Positions 22,720 to 30,581 of a DNA stretch of 48,257 nt are shown here, piece after piece. This DNA is from Kitasatospora phosalacinea. Its GTDB lineage: Bacteria > Actinomycetota > Actinomycetes > Streptomycetales > Streptomycetaceae. The translations under genes were made by a program, and so were the position numbers. Location of the stretch: assembly GCF_000716545.1 (NCBI RefSeq), contig NZ_JNWZ01000049.1, positions 1-48,257 on the forward strand. Reading direction: 5' to 3'. Each line of letters begins with the position of its first letter. The stretch's first letter is position 1. The notes beneath the pieces were generated by a model. It was given only the letters and a program-made list of their open reading frames with translations, was not told the origin of the DNA and ran no database searches.

Positions 22720-23808
22720 ATGCGAGTGATCTCCACGGTGGCCGGTGCCGCCCTGCTGCTGGCGACGGCGGCCAGCATCCTGCGGACCCTGGTGGTGCCG
22801 CGCGGCCTGTACTCGGCGCTGGTGATCCGGCTGTGGTCGGTGCTGCGCCGGGTGGTGCGGACGGTCGCGGCGCCGTTCGGCGGCTACCGGGCGATCGACC
22901 GGGCCCAGACCTGGCTGGCGCCGCTGATCCTGCTGGGGATGCTGGGCTGCTGGCTGCTGTCGACGCTGGCCGCGTACACGCTGCTGCTGCGCGGGACGTC
23001 CGACCTGGCGTGGCGGGTGGCGTTCCGGGAGGCCGGGTCGAGCCTGTTCACGCTGGGTTTCGCCAGCGGCGACCGGCTGCACCTGTCGGTGATCGACTTC
23101 CTGGCGGCGGCCAACGGCCCGCTGATCATCGCGCTGCTGATCGCCTACCTGCCGACGCTGTACGGGGCGTACAACCGGCGGGAGTTGGAGGTGACGCTGC
23201 TGCAGTCGCGGGCGGGCGAGCCGGCCTGGGGGCCCGAACTGCTGGCCCGGCAGGCGCTGGTGCGCACCGAGAGCGAACTGCCGGAGCTGTACCGGGACTG
23301 GGAGCGGCTGGCGGCGGATCTGGGCGAGGGGCACTCCAACTACCCGGTGCTGATCTCGTTCCGCTCGCCGCAGCCGTACCGCAGCTGGGTGGTGGGCCTG
23401 ATCGCGGTGATGGACGCGGCCGCGATGCAGTCGGCGCTGAACCCGCGCTCGGCCCCGCCGGAGGCCAGGCTGCTGCTGCGCGCCGGGTTCACCGCGCTGC
23501 GGGACATCGCGACGGCGCTGCGCATCCCGTTCGAGCCGGACCCGGACCCGGACGGGCCGATCCGGCTGACCTTCGAGGAGTTCTACGCGGCGGCGGAGCT
23601 GGTCACCTCGGCGGGCATGGAGCCGGAGCGGACGGTGGCCGAGGCGTGGCCGCACTTCCGGGGCTGGCGGGTCAACTACGAGTCGGTCGCCTACGAGCTG
23701 GCCCGCCGGGCCGACGCCGTCCCGGCCCTGTGGACCGGCCCGCGCGACTTCCCGGCCGCGCCGATCCCACCGCGCCGCCCGGCCGACCGGCGGCCCGCCG
23801 GCCCCTGA
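22720..23808 (+). CDS. Membrane protein with two-helix pore-like N-terminal domain
   Basis: 362 aa, ATG at 22720. Membrane segments are seen at about residues 3-24, 66-90 (WLAPLILLGMLGCWLLSTLA) and 135-150 (LIIALLIAYLPTLYGAY). Between the last two lies FREAGSSLFTLGFASGDRL, which looks like the pore helix and filter of two-TM potassium-channel relatives, with TLGFAS in place of TVGYGD. The C-terminal ~200 residues are soluble and helical (LPELYRDWERLAADLGEGHS, ALNPRSAPPEARLLLRAGFT). I do not know a characterised homologue; ion-channel function is an inference from the layout. Confidence 0.75.
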   Translation: MRVISTVAGAALLLATAASILRTLVVPRGLYSALVIRLWSVLRRVVRTVAAPFGGYRAIDRAQTWLAPLILLGMLGCWLLSTLAAYTLLLRGTSDLAWRVAFREAGSSLFTLGFASGDRLHLSVIDFLAAANGPLIIALLIAYLPTLYGAYNRRELEVTLLQSRAGEPAWGPELLARQALVRTESELPELYRDWERLAADLGEGHSNYPVLISFRSPQPYRSWVVGLIAVMDAAAMQSALNPRSAPPEARLLLRAGFTALRDIATALRIPFEPDPDPDGPIRLTFEEFYAAAELVTSAGMEPERTVAEAWPHFRGWRVNYESVAYELARRADAVPALWTGPRDFPAAPIPPRRPADRRPAGP

Positions 23809-23878
23809 AAGTCCGTGCGGACCCAACTCCCGGACAGCGGTCGACGTTTGGAAGAGGTTCGGTGCGCTGTGGATGCGA

Positions 23879-23884
23879 TAGGTT
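23879..23884 (+). promoter_or_regulatory. -10 element for a leaderless EcsC-family gene
   Basis: TAGGTT ends 6 nt before the GTG at 23891, with no ribosome binding site. The spacing is the same as before the kinase gene. Confidence 0.45.
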
Positions 23885-23890
23885 CCTGCC

Positions 23891-24886
23891 GTGACCTCGA
23901 ACATAACGCCCGAGAATCCGGAACTGCGTTTCTCCGCAGTGCTGATGTACGCCGCGAATCTCCCCGGGGTGCGCGTCGACCGGGAGGCGTACCTCCGCAA
24001 GGCGCTGGCGCGCAGCTGCTCCGCGGAGCAGATCGAACGGGCGGTGGAGGAGAGCCCGGCGGCGGCGGGCGTCCCGGCCGAGGTGCTGGAGAAGGCGGCC
24101 AACGAGTCCATCCGCTACGAGGCCGGGAAGGCGAGCGCGCTCTCCGCCGCCGCCGGGCTCCCCGGCCTGCTCTTCCTTCCGGCCACCGTGCCCGCCGACC
24201 TGGCCCAGTACTTCGGTCACATGCTGCGCATCTCGCAGAAGCTCGCCTACCTCTACAGCTGGCCCGACCTGTTCTCCGGCGAGGACGACCTCGACGACGC
24301 GACCAAGGGCGTGCTCACGCTCTTCCTCGGGGTCATGTTCGGCACCCAGTCGGCGAACGCCGCCGTGGGGAAGCTCGCCACGCGGATATCGGAGCAGATC
24401 GTCAAGCAGCTCCCCCGGAGGGCGCTCACCCAGGGCGTCATCTACCCCGTGGTGAAGAGGGTGGCGGCCTACCTGGGCGTCCAGATGTCGAAGCAGACCT
24501 TCGCCAAGAGCGTCTCGAAGGCCGTGCCCGTCGTCGGCGCCGTGGTCTCCGGCGGGCTCACCCTGGCGACCTACCTCCCGATGGCCAAGCGGCTGAAGAA
24601 CCACCTCTCCGGCCTGGAGCTGGCCCGGCCCGGCCATCGGGACCTCCGGGCGGACACCGGGGACGTCATCGACATCGAGGACTTCGAGGACCTCGAGGAT
24701 TTCGCCGACATCGAGGACGCCGCCGGACCCGTCGGGACCGGAACCGGCCTGGTGGCGCGGATCCCCCGCCCGTGGAAGCGGCCCCGCCGGGACGCGCCGG
24801 AGCAGGGCGGGCAGGCGCACGACGGGCAGGCGCGGGACGAGAAAGCACAGGACGAACAGGCCGGGGAGCGCTCCGAACAGGTCTGA
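23891..24886 (+). CDS. EcsC-family protein
   Basis: 331 aa, GTG start at 23891. The central region (~75-240) has the EcsC pattern of amphipathic and membrane-associated helices: AAGLPGLLFLPATVPADLAQ, YFGHMLRISQKLAYLYSWPD and SKAVPVVGAVVSGGLTLATY. It is followed by an acidic block (DVIDIEDFEDLEDFADIEDA) and a charged Gln/Asp/Gly-rich repeat tail near the C-terminus. EcsC was named from the Bacillus ecs operon; the biochemical function is not established. The acidic and repeat tail suggests protein-protein contacts. The gene is followed by a convergent oxidoreductase. Confidence 0.8.
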   Translation: MTSNITPENPELRFSAVLMYAANLPGVRVDREAYLRKALARSCSAEQIERAVEESPAAAGVPAEVLEKAANESIRYEAGKASALSAAAGLPGLLFLPATVPADLAQYFGHMLRISQKLAYLYSWPDLFSGEDDLDDATKGVLTLFLGVMFGTQSANAAVGKLATRISEQIVKQLPRRALTQGVIYPVVKRVAAYLGVQMSKQTFAKSVSKAVPVVGAVVSGGLTLATYLPMAKRLKNHLSGLELARPGHRDLRADTGDVIDIEDFEDLEDFADIEDAAGPVGTGTGLVARIPRPWKRPRRDAPEQGGQAHDGQARDEKAQDEQAGERSEQV

Positions 24887-24920
24887 CCGACCGCCGGAGC
24901 GCTCCCCCGCCGTCCGTCGA

Positions 24921-25811
24921 CTACCGTCCGCCGCGCAGCAGTTGCTCCTCGGCGGCGGCCAGCACCTCGACCACCTGGCGGCCGAAGCGGACGTCGCAGG
25001 CGTGCGGGGTGCCGCTCCGTGCGGCGGCCAGCAGGGCGTCCACGGCGTGGGCGAAGGCGGTGGTGGCCTCGGTGTCGCGGTCGGGCAGCGCGGTGACGCC
25101 GGCGGTGCCGCGCAGTTCGACGGCCGCGCCGTTGGCGGAGGCGGCGGGCGGGGCGGTCAGGCTGAGGGTGACGGTGCTGGAGGCGCCGCCGCGGTGGCGC
25201 AGCACCAGGTGGGCGGTGTCGGCGGGGCCGGGGGCGGCGGTGAGGTGGTCGACCTCGCCGAGGACGGGCAGCAGCACCGAGAGGGCGTGCGGGCCGACGT
25301 CCCACAGCGCGCCCTTCTGCTGGCGCCAGGGGGAGGCGGCGAACGGGCTGTCGGTGGTGAACACCGAGCCGATCCAGTGGCAGTGGGCGGTGAACCAGCC
25401 GTCCCGGGCGGCCTGTTCGGTGATCCAGGCTTCCTGGGTGGGGCCGAAGCGGGTGGTGAAGAAGACCACCGAGGCGACGCCGGAGGCGGCCACCGCGTCC
25501 TCCACGGCGCGGGCGGCGTCGACGGTCGCCGCGACCGGCTTGTCCAGCAGCAGGTGCTTGCCGGCCTGGGCGGCGCGGGCCGCGTACTCGGCCTGCACGT
25601 CCGGCGGGAGGGCGATGGCGACCGCGTCCACGTCGGCCAGCAGGGCGTCGACCGTCGGGTAGACGGGGACGCCGTGCACGGCGGCGAGTTCGGCGGCGGC
25701 CTCGGGGCGGCGCCCCCAGAGGCCGGCGAAGGTGACGTCGGGGTGGGCGGCCAGGGCGGGGGCGTGCACGAAGCCCGCCCAGGGGCCGGTGCCGAGGAGT
25801 CCGATGCGCAT
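24921..25811 (-). CDS. Gfo/Idh/MocA-family NAD(P)-dependent oxidoreductase
   Basis: 296 aa, ATG at 25811. It has the Rossmann start RIGLLGTGPWAGFVHAPAL, DVDAVAIALPPDVQAEYAAR, and LLLDKPVAATVDAARAVEDA, where DKP stands for the usual EKP substrate-site motif. The C-terminal alpha/beta domain includes WDVGPHALSVLLPVLGEVDH. It probably oxidises or reduces a sugar or cyclitol; the exact substrate is unknown. It precedes no clear operon partner; the O-methyltransferase gene upstream points the same way, 45 nt apart. Confidence 0.9.
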   Translation of the reverse strand: MRIGLLGTGPWAGFVHAPALAAHPDVTFAGLWGRRPEAAAELAAVHGVPVYPTVDALLADVDAVAIALPPDVQAEYAARAAQAGKHLLLDKPVAATVDAARAVEDAVAASGVASVVFFTTRFGPTQEAWITEQAARDGWFTAHCHWIGSVFTTDSPFAASPWRQQKGALWDVGPHALSVLLPVLGEVDHLTAAPGPADTAHLVLRHRGGASSTVTLSLTAPPAASANGAAVELRGTAGVTALPDRDTEATTAFAHAVDALLAAARSGTPHACDVRFGRQVVEVLAAAEEQLLRGGR

Positions 25812-25856
25812 GCCGCCCAGTCTTCCACCTCGGCACCGGCCGCCCGAACGCCGGGG

Positions 25857-26537
25857 CTACGCCTCCAGCACCCTGATCAGGGTGAACCCGTCGTGGCCCC
25901 GGCTGCCGACGGTCTGCACGGTGGTGGCGTCCAGCCGCTTCTCGTCCGCGATCAGCTCGTGCATCCGCCGCACGCCGATCACCGCCGGGTCCGTGCTGTC
26001 GGCGTCGGCGAGCCGGCCCTCGCGCACCACGTTGTCGACCACGATCACCGCGCCGGGGCGGGCCAGCGCGAGCGCGGCCTCGACGTAGTGCGGGATGTTG
26101 GCCTTGTCGGCGTCGACGAAGAAGAAGTCGTACGGTTCGGCGCCCTGCTCGACCAGCTGCGCCAGGGTGTCCCGGGCCGGGCCGAGGCGGACCTCGACGC
26201 GGTCGGCGAGGCCGGCCCGCTCCAGGTTGGCGGTGGCCACGGCGGCGTGCGCCGGGTCGATCTCCAGGGTGGTCAGGGCGCCGCCGTCGGGCAGCGCGCG
26301 GGCCAGCCAGATGGTGCTGTAGCCGGCCAGCGTGCCGATCTCCAGGATCCGCCGGGCGCCCTGGATCCGGGCCAGCAGGTGCAGCAGCTTGCCCTGGTTG
26401 GCGGCGACCGCGATCGGCGGCAGCCCGGCCTCGTCGGCCGCCGCCAGGGCCGCGTCCAGCGTCTCGTCGGGGCCGATCAGCAGCGCCTCGGCGTACTCGT
26501 CGACCTCTGTCCACACCTGCGGGTCTTCGTCCTGCAC
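25857..26537 (-). CDS. SAM-dependent O-methyltransferase (CCoAOMT-like)
   Basis: 226 aa, ATG at 26537. It shows the Methyltransf_3 set: ILEIGTLAGYSTIWLARALP, LTTLEIDPAHAAVATANLER, YDFFFVDADKANIPHYVEAA with the metal-binding Asp, and VIVVDNVVREGRL. It methylates a catechol-like or other hydroxyl acceptor in the cytoplasm. Full length for the family. Confidence 0.92.
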   Translation of the reverse strand: MQDEDPQVWTEVDEYAEALLIGPDETLDAALAAADEAGLPPIAVAANQGKLLHLLARIQGARRILEIGTLAGYSTIWLARALPDGGALTTLEIDPAHAAVATANLERAGLADRVEVRLGPARDTLAQLVEQGAEPYDFFFVDADKANIPHYVEAALALARPGAVIVVDNVVREGRLADADSTDPAVIGVRRMHELIADEKRLDATTVQTVGSRGHDGFTLIRVLEA

Positions 26538-26661
26538 AGGGTTCTCCCCACTTCCGTGATCACTCCGGACCCGCCGAACCTACCCGGGTCCGCCCCGGGA
26601 CACGCCGAGACCGCCGCAACCCGGCGGGGTCGCGGCGGCCTCGGGCGGGCGGCGGCCCGGA

Positions 26662-27336
26662 TCAGTCGGCGGTCTCGGCGAAGGTCTCGGCGAGCGGTTC
26701 GCCGCTCTTGCCGCCGGACTGCTCGGGGTGCGCGGCCCGGGACTTCTTGGCCTTCCGCTTGAGCCAGAACGCCGAGCCGGCGCCGAACAGCACGGCCGCG
26801 CCGAGGCCGATGTACGAGGCGCCCTGGAGGTACTCCTCGGCGACCTTGCCGACCTGGTAGACCAGCAGCGTGGTGCCGCCCGCCCAGACCACGCCGCCCA
26901 GCACGTTGGCGATCAGGAACTTCCAGTACGGCATCCGCAGGGTGCCGGCCAGCGGGCCCGCGAAGATCCGCAGCAGGGCGACGAAGCGGCCGAAGAAGAC
27001 CGCCCACATGCCCCAGCGCTGGAACTGCCGCTCGGCGGTGGCCAGGTGGTCGGGCCCGAAGTGCTTGGGGAACTTCCGCCCGAGCTTCTCGAACAGCGGT
27101 CTGCCGCCCTTGTGGCCGATCGCGTAGCCGATCGAGTCGCCGATGATCGCACCCGCGATCGCGCAGAGCGCCACGCCCCACGGGCTGACCGTGCCCTTGG
27201 CGGCCAGCAGCGCGGCGGTGACCAGGGCGATCTCGCCGGGCAGCGGGATGCCCAGGCTCTCCAGCCCGATGATCAGGCCGATGATGACGTACACCAGGGT
27301 CGGTGGTACGTCGTTGATCCATTGGTCGACGTGCAA
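26662..27336 (-). CDS. DedA-family membrane protein
   Basis: 224 aa. No ATG or GTG fits. The TTG at 27336 follows GGAGG on the coding strand (27347-27351) at good distance and begins LHVDQWINDVPPTLVYVIIG, so TTG is the likely start. Family motifs: GLESLGIPLPGEIALVTAAL, GDSIGYAIGHKGGRPL, FFGRFVALLRIFAGPLAGTL and the C-terminal WLKRKAKK tail. DedA proteins sit in the cytoplasmic membrane and include undecaprenyl-phosphate or phospholipid flippases. A 30-residue hydrophilic tail ends the protein. Confidence 0.9.
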   Translation of the reverse strand: MHVDQWINDVPPTLVYVIIGLIIGLESLGIPLPGEIALVTAALLAAKGTVSPWGVALCAIAGAIIGDSIGYAIGHKGGRPLFEKLGRKFPKHFGPDHLATAERQFQRWGMWAVFFGRFVALLRIFAGPLAGTLRMPYWKFLIANVLGGVVWAGGTTLLVYQVGKVAEEYLQGASYIGLGAAVLFGAGSAFWLKRKAKKSRAAHPEQSGGKSGEPLAETFAETAD

Positions 27337-27633
27337 GGCGGAGTACCTCCGTCTGGGCAGGACAAGGCCGTCGACACGTCGTACGGCGCACAGGAAAATT
27401 TCGGCAAAGAACCAGCCGGGCCAGCCTATCCGCTGCTGCCGCCCCGCGGGCCCCCCTCCCCCGGGCCCGCCGACGGCCGGTCGGCGTCCCTTCGTACACC
27501 GGATCCAACTCCCGGCGCCGGTCCGTTCGTTCCCCGTCCGGGGGTGAGGTTCCCCGCATCCGCGGGCCCTGTCGGTCCACCCCCTGACCGGCCCATACTC
27601 CGTCTCCTGGCATCCGATGGAGGGGAAGTGCGC

Positions 27634-28539
27634 ATGGGTGACGCAGCGGCAGCGGCGGCCGGTACCTGGAGGCTCGGCGACCTGGAGGTGAACCGGCTCG
27701 GCTACGGCGCGATGCGACTGACCGGCAACGGCATGCACGGCAACTCCGACGGCCCGCCGATCGACCGGGCGGCCGCCGTCCGGCTGCTGCAGGACGCGTT
27801 CGAGCAGGGCGTCGACCACGTCGACACCGCCTCGTTCTACTTCTCGCCGCTGCGCTCCGCCAACGAGCTGATCAACCGGGCGCTGTCGGGCCGGCGCGGC
27901 CACCGGGTCGCCGTGGTGACCAAGGTCGGGCCCGGCCGCACCCCCGACGGGGAGTGGTACACCATGGCCCGGCCCGAGCAGTTGCGCGCCCAGGTCGAGG
28001 AGAACCTGCGCCAACTGGGCACCGATCACCTGGACGTGGTGAACCTGCGCCGCAACGGGCCGGACGTGGAGTCCGTCGCCGAGCACTTCGGTGCCCTCGC
28101 CGAACTGCAGCGGGCCGGGCTGGTCCGGCACCTGGGCCTGTCCAACGTCCGGCCCGAGCACGTCCACCAGGCGCGGGCGATCGCCCCCGTGGTGTGCGTG
28201 CAGAACTCCTACGGGCTGGACCGGCGCTCGGCGGACGAGAACGGGCTGCTGGAGCTGTGCGGCCGGCTCGGCATCGCCTTCGTCCCGTTCTTCGCCATCT
28301 CCGGGACGGCCCGGGAGTCCGCCCCCGCCGCCGAGCGGGACGCCCGGGTCCGGGCCGTCGCCGACGCGCACGGCGCGACGCCCGCCCAGGTCCGGCTGGC
28401 CTGGACGCTGCACCGCGGCCCGCACGTGCTGGCCATCCCCGGCACCAGGGACCCCGCGCACCTGCGCCAGAACCTCGCCGCCGCGGCCCTGCGCCTGACC
28501 CCCGCCGAGCTCGCCCTGCTGGACGCCCCCGCCGGATAG
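27634..28539 (+). CDS. Aldo/keto reductase
   Basis: 301 aa. The ATG at 27634 is chosen because GGAGGGGA (27618-27625) is 8 nt upstream; an in-frame GTG at 27628 lies too close. The AKR barrel is clear: LEVNRLGYGAMRLTGNG, GVDHVDTASFYFSP (Asp and Tyr of the catalytic tetrad), VAVVTKVGPG (Lys) and HLDVVNLRRNG, where the catalytic His is replaced, as in the YdbC-like subgroup. IPGTRDPAHLRQNLAAA binds the NADPH phosphate. Substrate unknown. Confidence 0.92.
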   Translation: MGDAAAAAAGTWRLGDLEVNRLGYGAMRLTGNGMHGNSDGPPIDRAAAVRLLQDAFEQGVDHVDTASFYFSPLRSANELINRALSGRRGHRVAVVTKVGPGRTPDGEWYTMARPEQLRAQVEENLRQLGTDHLDVVNLRRNGPDVESVAEHFGALAELQRAGLVRHLGLSNVRPEHVHQARAIAPVVCVQNSYGLDRRSADENGLLELCGRLGIAFVPFFAISGTARESAPAAERDARVRAVADAHGATPAQVRLAWTLHRGPHVLAIPGTRDPAHLRQNLAAAALRLTPAELALLDAPAG

Positions 28540-28570
28540 GACCGGCTGCTCCCCCGCCGGGTAGGACCGG

Positions 28571-29506
28571 CTACCCCTCCGCCACCCAGGCCGGCAGCGC
28601 CTCGCGGCGCTCCCACCAGGCGGCCGGGACGCCGGACGGGCCGGTGCGGGCGGCGACCACGCCGCCGGTGATCGCGCAGGTGGTGTCGGTGTCGCCGAGG
28701 CCCTCGGCGGTGGTCCACAGCGCGTCGGCGAGGCTGTCCAGGTGGTGGGCGGCGGACCAGAGCGCGAACGGCACGGTGTCCGAGGCCCGGATCCGCTGCC
28801 CGCTGCCGAGCAGGTCGGCGGCGCGCCACGGCTCGGTGTCCGGGGACAGCTCGGCGGCCGCGCGGACGCCCGCGCGGATCGCCCCGTCGGGGGTGCGGGC
28901 GGCGACCTCGCGCAGCAGCTCCGCCCCGGCCGGGCCGCCGCCGGCCGTCCGGCCCCGGGCCGCCAGCGCGGCGGCCACCGCGACGGCGACCGCCCCGGCG
29001 ACGCCCTCCGGGTGGGCGTGGGTGACCTCGGCGGAGTGCACCGCCTGCTCGGCGGCCTCGTCGAGGTCCCCGGCGAACCAGGCGCCGAGCGGGGCGACCC
29101 GCATCGCGGCGCCGTTGCCGAGGCTGCCCTGTCCCTCGAACAGCTCCCGGGTGTCGGTCTCCCAGCGCTGCGGGTGCTCGGCGAGGACGGGCAGCAGCCG
29201 GGTCATGCCGTAGCCGTAGCCGCGGGCCGGGTCGGCCAGGAAGGTGGCGCCGAACGTCGCGGCGAGCCGGGTGCGGTCCACCCCGCCCCGGTCGAGCAGC
29301 GTCCGGTACACGCACAGCGCCATCGCGGTGTCGTCCGTCCAGTGCCAGGGCGACTCCTCGGGGGTGCGCCGGGCCCGGATCTGCTCGATCGCCTCGGCGG
29401 GCGCCCGGAACAGCTTGAACCAGCGCTCCCCGAAGGCGTCCCCGAGGGCCAGGCCCTCCAGCGCGTCGCGGGCGGCCTGCCGGGCGGTGGCGGTGGTGGT
29501 GGTCAT
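28571..29506 (-). CDS. ADP-ribosylglycohydrolase (DraG/ARH family)
   Basis: 311 aa from the ATG at 29506; another ATG three codons upstream (29515) has a worse-placed ribosome binding site. All the di-metal motifs are present: GLALGDAFGERW, WHWTDDTAMALCVY, GSLGNGAAMRVAPLGAW, HSAEVTHAHPEG and GLGDTDTTCAITGGVVA. It removes ADP-ribose from proteins or small molecules in the cytoplasm. No ADP-ribosyltransferase gene is adjacent. Confidence 0.93.
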   Translation of the reverse strand: MTTTTATARQAARDALEGLALGDAFGERWFKLFRAPAEAIEQIRARRTPEESPWHWTDDTAMALCVYRTLLDRGGVDRTRLAATFGATFLADPARGYGYGMTRLLPVLAEHPQRWETDTRELFEGQGSLGNGAAMRVAPLGAWFAGDLDEAAEQAVHSAEVTHAHPEGVAGAVAVAVAAALAARGRTAGGGPAGAELLREVAARTPDGAIRAGVRAAAELSPDTEPWRAADLLGSGQRIRASDTVPFALWSAAHHLDSLADALWTTAEGLGDTDTTCAITGGVVAARTGPSGVPAAWWERREALPAWVAEG

Positions 29507-29540
29507 GCCGCGCATCCTGCCGCACCGTCCGGCGGGGTCG

Positions 29541-30368
29541 TCAGGATTTCAGGAACTCGATCAGGTCCTGGTTGAAGCGTTCCTTGTCGCCGGGCACCAT
29601 CGCGATGCCGTGCGAGCCGCCCTCGTAGACCTTGAGCTGCGCGCCGGGCACCAGGGCGGCGGTCTTGCGGCCGGTGGCGTCGATCGGGACGATCTGGTCG
29701 TCGTCGCCGTGGACGACCAGCAGCGGGATGTCGAACTCCTTCAGGTCCTGGTGGAAGTCGGTGTGCGCGAAGGCGTCCACGCAGGCCACGCCGCCCTCGA
29801 CGGTCTCGGCCATGGCCATGTACCAGAAGGCGTCCCTGTTGCCCTCGGTGACCTTGTTGCCGGGGCGGTCGGCGGAGAAGAAGCCGACCGAGGAGTCCTT
29901 CCAGAACTGCGAGCGCTCCTTGAGGATGCCGGCCTTGATGCCGTCGAAGACCTCCTGCGGGACGCCCTCGGGGTTGTCCGGGCCCTGGAGCATCAGCGGC
30001 GGGATGGCGGAGAGCAGCACCGCGGAGCGGATCCGGGAGGTGCCGTGCCGGCCGATGTAGCGGGCCAGTTCGCCGCCGCCCATCGAGTGCGCGACGAGCG
30101 TGACGTCGGTCAGGTCGAGGCCGGTGAGCAGGTCGTTCAGGTCGTCGGCGAAGGTGTCGAAGTCGTAGCCGTCCCAGACCGGGGTGGAGCGGCCGTGGCC
30201 GCGCCGGTCGTGGGCGATGCCGCGGAAGCCGGCGTCGGCGACGGCCTTCAGCTGGTCCTGCCAGGCGTCGCCGTTCAGCGGCCAGCCGTGGATGAAGACG
30301 ACCGGGCGGCCGCTCCCCCAGTCCTTGTAGAAGATGTCCACACCGTCGCGGGTCGTGCAAACGGGCAT
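29541..30368 (-). CDS. Alpha/beta hydrolase (non-haem chloroperoxidase-like)
   Basis: 275 aa, ATG at 30368. The lid-less chloroperoxidase/esterase type is recognisable: VVFIHGWPLNGDAWQDQL, GIAHDRRGHGRSTPVWDGYD, the nucleophile elbow LVAHSMGGGELARY, the acid in VVHGDDDQIVPIDAT and the His in YEGGSHGIAM. It hydrolyses esters or carries out perhydrolysis. A terminator for the mannosidase gene lies upstream, so the hydrolase is a separate transcript. Confidence 0.92.
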   Translation of the reverse strand: MPVCTTRDGVDIFYKDWGSGRPVVFIHGWPLNGDAWQDQLKAVADAGFRGIAHDRRGHGRSTPVWDGYDFDTFADDLNDLLTGLDLTDVTLVAHSMGGGELARYIGRHGTSRIRSAVLLSAIPPLMLQGPDNPEGVPQEVFDGIKAGILKERSQFWKDSSVGFFSADRPGNKVTEGNRDAFWYMAMAETVEGGVACVDAFAHTDFHQDLKEFDIPLLVVHGDDDQIVPIDATGRKTAALVPGAQLKVYEGGSHGIAMVPGDKERFNQDLIEFLKS

Positions 30369-30510
30369 GTGTGACTCCGGGGCCTGGGCCGGGCGGCGGC
30401 GGTCGGCCTCGCCCGGCGGGGAAAGGTGGGCTCGGTGCGCCCGTCCGGCCGGGACGGCGGGACGGGCGCACCTCGACCATTCAAGGCACAGCCCGGCCCG
30501 GTGCGCACTC

Positions 30511-30544
30511 GGGGCCGGGCCCGCCGGTGGGCGGGCCCGGCCCC
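30511..30544 (-). terminator. Perfect 15-bp terminator of the beta-mannosidase gene
   Basis: GGGGCCGGGCCCGCC (30511-30525) pairs completely with 30530-30544 around a 4-nt loop, 37 nt downstream of the mannosidase stop. Confidence 0.8.
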
Positions 30545-30581
30545 GGGCGCGGGTCTCAGCTCTCCGCTACCGCACGGCCGT

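Noticed and set aside
28520..28575. Repeated GCCGG(A/G)TAGGACCGGCT block after the aldo/keto reductase
   Set aside because: Two copies of ~20 nt only; it looks like a small duplication around the stop codon and gives no clear hairpin or function.
30371..30510. Possible small gene between the alpha/beta hydrolase and mannosidase genes
   Set aside because: Frames here are short, Pro/Gly/Arg-rich and lack a ribosome binding site; the region is better explained as promoter and terminator DNA.
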